This document shows, piece after piece, positions 63,263 to 64,000 of a stretch of DNA of 64,000 bases (its first letter is position 1; every line of letters starts with the position of its first letter). Location: assembly GCA_002376235.1 (NCBI GenBank), contig DFNX01000003.1, forward strand, positions 682,001-746,000, in the 5' to 3' direction. Below the pieces are notes generated by a model. The model was given only the letters and a program-made list of their open reading frames with translations, did not search any database and had not been told where the DNA came from. The translations under genes were made by a program, and so were the position numbers. Source of the stretch: Neorhizobium sp. UBA3556 (GTDB taxonomy: Bacteria > Pseudomonadota > Alphaproteobacteria > Rhizobiales > Rhizobiaceae).

Positions 63263-63883
63263 ATGGCGCTTGAGCAAAAGCTGATACTGGCATCGGGTTC
63301 GCCGCGTCGTCTGGATCTTCTCAACCAGATGGGCATAGAGCCTGCCCGGCTGATGCCGATGGATATCGACGAGACGCCGAAGCGCGCCGAGCATCCCCGC
63401 TCGCTCGCACGTCGGCTGTCGAGCGAAAAGGCCGAGGCCGCCTATCGTGCCATCAAGGATGACCCGACTTGGCGGCACAGCTATATCCTGTCCGCCGATA
63501 CGGTCGTTGCCGTCGGCCGCCGCATCCTCGAAAAGACCGAATATACGGAAGAAGCGTTTTCCGCGCTGCATCTTCTGTCTGGCCGCGGCCACTGGGTCTA
63601 TACAGGCATCTGCCTGGTCACGCCCGGCGGGCAATTCCGCCAGAAGGTGGTCGAGACGAAAGTACGCTTCAAACGGCTTTCGACCCGCGAGATCGAAAAC
63701 TATATCGCGTCGGGCCAATGGCGCGGCAAAGCGGGCGCCTATGCCATCCAGGGCATTGCCGGCGCCTTCGTGCAGAAGCTTTCCGGTTCCTACACCAATG
63801 TCGTCGGGCTGCCGCTTTATGATGTGACGACGCTGCTGGCTGGCGAAGGTTTCGACATAGCGCAAGGCTGGCCCGAGGCCTGA
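63263..63883 (+). CDS. maf: Maf-like nucleotide pyrophosphatase
   Basis: Hydrolyses noncanonical or modified nucleoside triphosphates; 206 residues. Family start KLILASGSPRRLDLLNQMG and the catalytic-region segments YILSADTVVAVGRR and GKAGAYAIQGIAGAFV are present. 24 bp after infA, the common Rhizobiales arrangement. Confidence 0.95.
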   Translation: MALEQKLILASGSPRRLDLLNQMGIEPARLMPMDIDETPKRAEHPRSLARRLSSEKAEAAYRAIKDDPTWRHSYILSADTVVAVGRRILEKTEYTEEAFSALHLLSGRGHWVYTGICLVTPGGQFRQKVVETKVRFKRLSTREIENYIASGQWRGKAGAYAIQGIAGAFVQKLSGSYTNVVGLPLYDVTTLLAGEGFDIAQGWPEA

Positions 63884-63957
63884 TTTCTGGCTTCGACGGC
63901 ATTACATGCCGTCTGCCCGCATTGCTCAAATGATTTGACGAAAAAGGAGTTGCTCCG

Positions 63958-64000
63958 ATGACATCCGAACCGATCAAGACGGGCGGCAAGGTCGAGCCGC
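63958..64000 (+). CDS. yacG: DNA gyrase inhibitor YacG, 5' end only
   Basis: Frame MTSEPIKTGGKVEP runs off the window edge after 14 codons. Position directly after maf and an AAAAAGGAGTTGCTCCG ribosome site fit the zinc-finger protein YacG. The cysteines that would confirm it lie outside the window. Confidence 0.6.
   Translation, partial: MTSEPIKTGGKVEP

Noticed and set aside
1..64000. CRISPR arrays, tRNA or rRNA genes, insertion sequences, prophage
   Set aside because: No direct-repeat spacer array, RNA gene, transposase or integrase was seen on either strand.

Overview
The window looks like chromosomal DNA of a Rhizobiaceae bacterium (Rhizobium, Agrobacterium, Allorhizobium or Neorhizobium type). 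The evidence is a flagellar-chemotaxis supercluster with rhizobial hallmark genes (visN, visR, rem, motC, motE, motD/fliK, icpA, cheS, cheT), rhizobial intergenic repeats of the RIME type, a BcsN-type cellulose locus, and a hisD-UPF0262-phosphatase-infA-maf-yacG block. I saw no rRNA, tRNA, CRISPR, insertion sequence or phage gene.

Layout. 0.1-1.3 kb: glf, on the minus strand. 1.3-6.2 kb (minus): flhA, fliR and small flagellar genes (FliJ-like, FlgJ-like rod-binding, FlgN-like, membrane protein). 6.5-8.7 kb (plus): a protein of six DUF1217-like repeats. 8.8-15.0 kb (minus): FliH-like gene, motB, motC, motD/fliK, lytic transglycosylase, rem. 15.2-19.8 kb (minus): four tandem flagellin genes with a shared leader element. 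20.2-22.9 kb (plus): a TPR plus OGT-type glycosyltransferase and an unknown gene, followed by repeats. 23.5-29.7 kb (minus): the tightly overlapping rod/ring/export operon flgB-flgC-fliE-flgG-flgA-flgI-motE-flgH-fliL-fliP. 29.9-37.7 kb (plus): flgF, fliI, an unknown gene, motA, fliM, fliN, fliG, flhB. 37.8-49.8 kb (minus): icpA-cheS-cheY1-cheA-cheW-cheR-cheB-cheY2-cheD-cheT, then fliF, visN, visR. 50.1-58.5 kb: cellulose genes, with a BcsK-like TPR gene divergent from bcsN-bcsA-bcsB. 58.5-64 kb: a 3-methyladenine DNA glycosylase, small unknown genes, then housekeeping genes ending in a truncated yacG.

How the genes fit together. VisN/VisR would activate rem, and Rem would activate the structural, motor and flagellin operons. 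FlhA, FlhB, FliP, FliR, FliI, FliH-like and FliJ-like proteins form most of the export machine. FliF, FliG, FliM, FliN, MotA, MotB, MotC and MotE form the motor and its accessory parts. The che operon sets the rotation signal, and the cellulose genes serve attachment.

Most notable points: (1) the hook/filament block flgE-flgK-flgL-flaF-flbT-flgD-fliQ, which in related rhizobia lies between rem and flhA, is absent there; (2) an OGT-like, FlmG-like candidate flagellin glycosyltransferase lies between fliP and the flagellins; (3) all four flagellin genes carry a conserved 5' leader element, a possible site for an mRNA regulator such as FlbT; (4) two flagellin genes show a long exact-identity tract indicating gene conversion; (5) a small coding stretch near 59.6 kb has no standard start codon upstream. 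Family assignments come from reading translated sequence and from memory of related operons; no database search was run.
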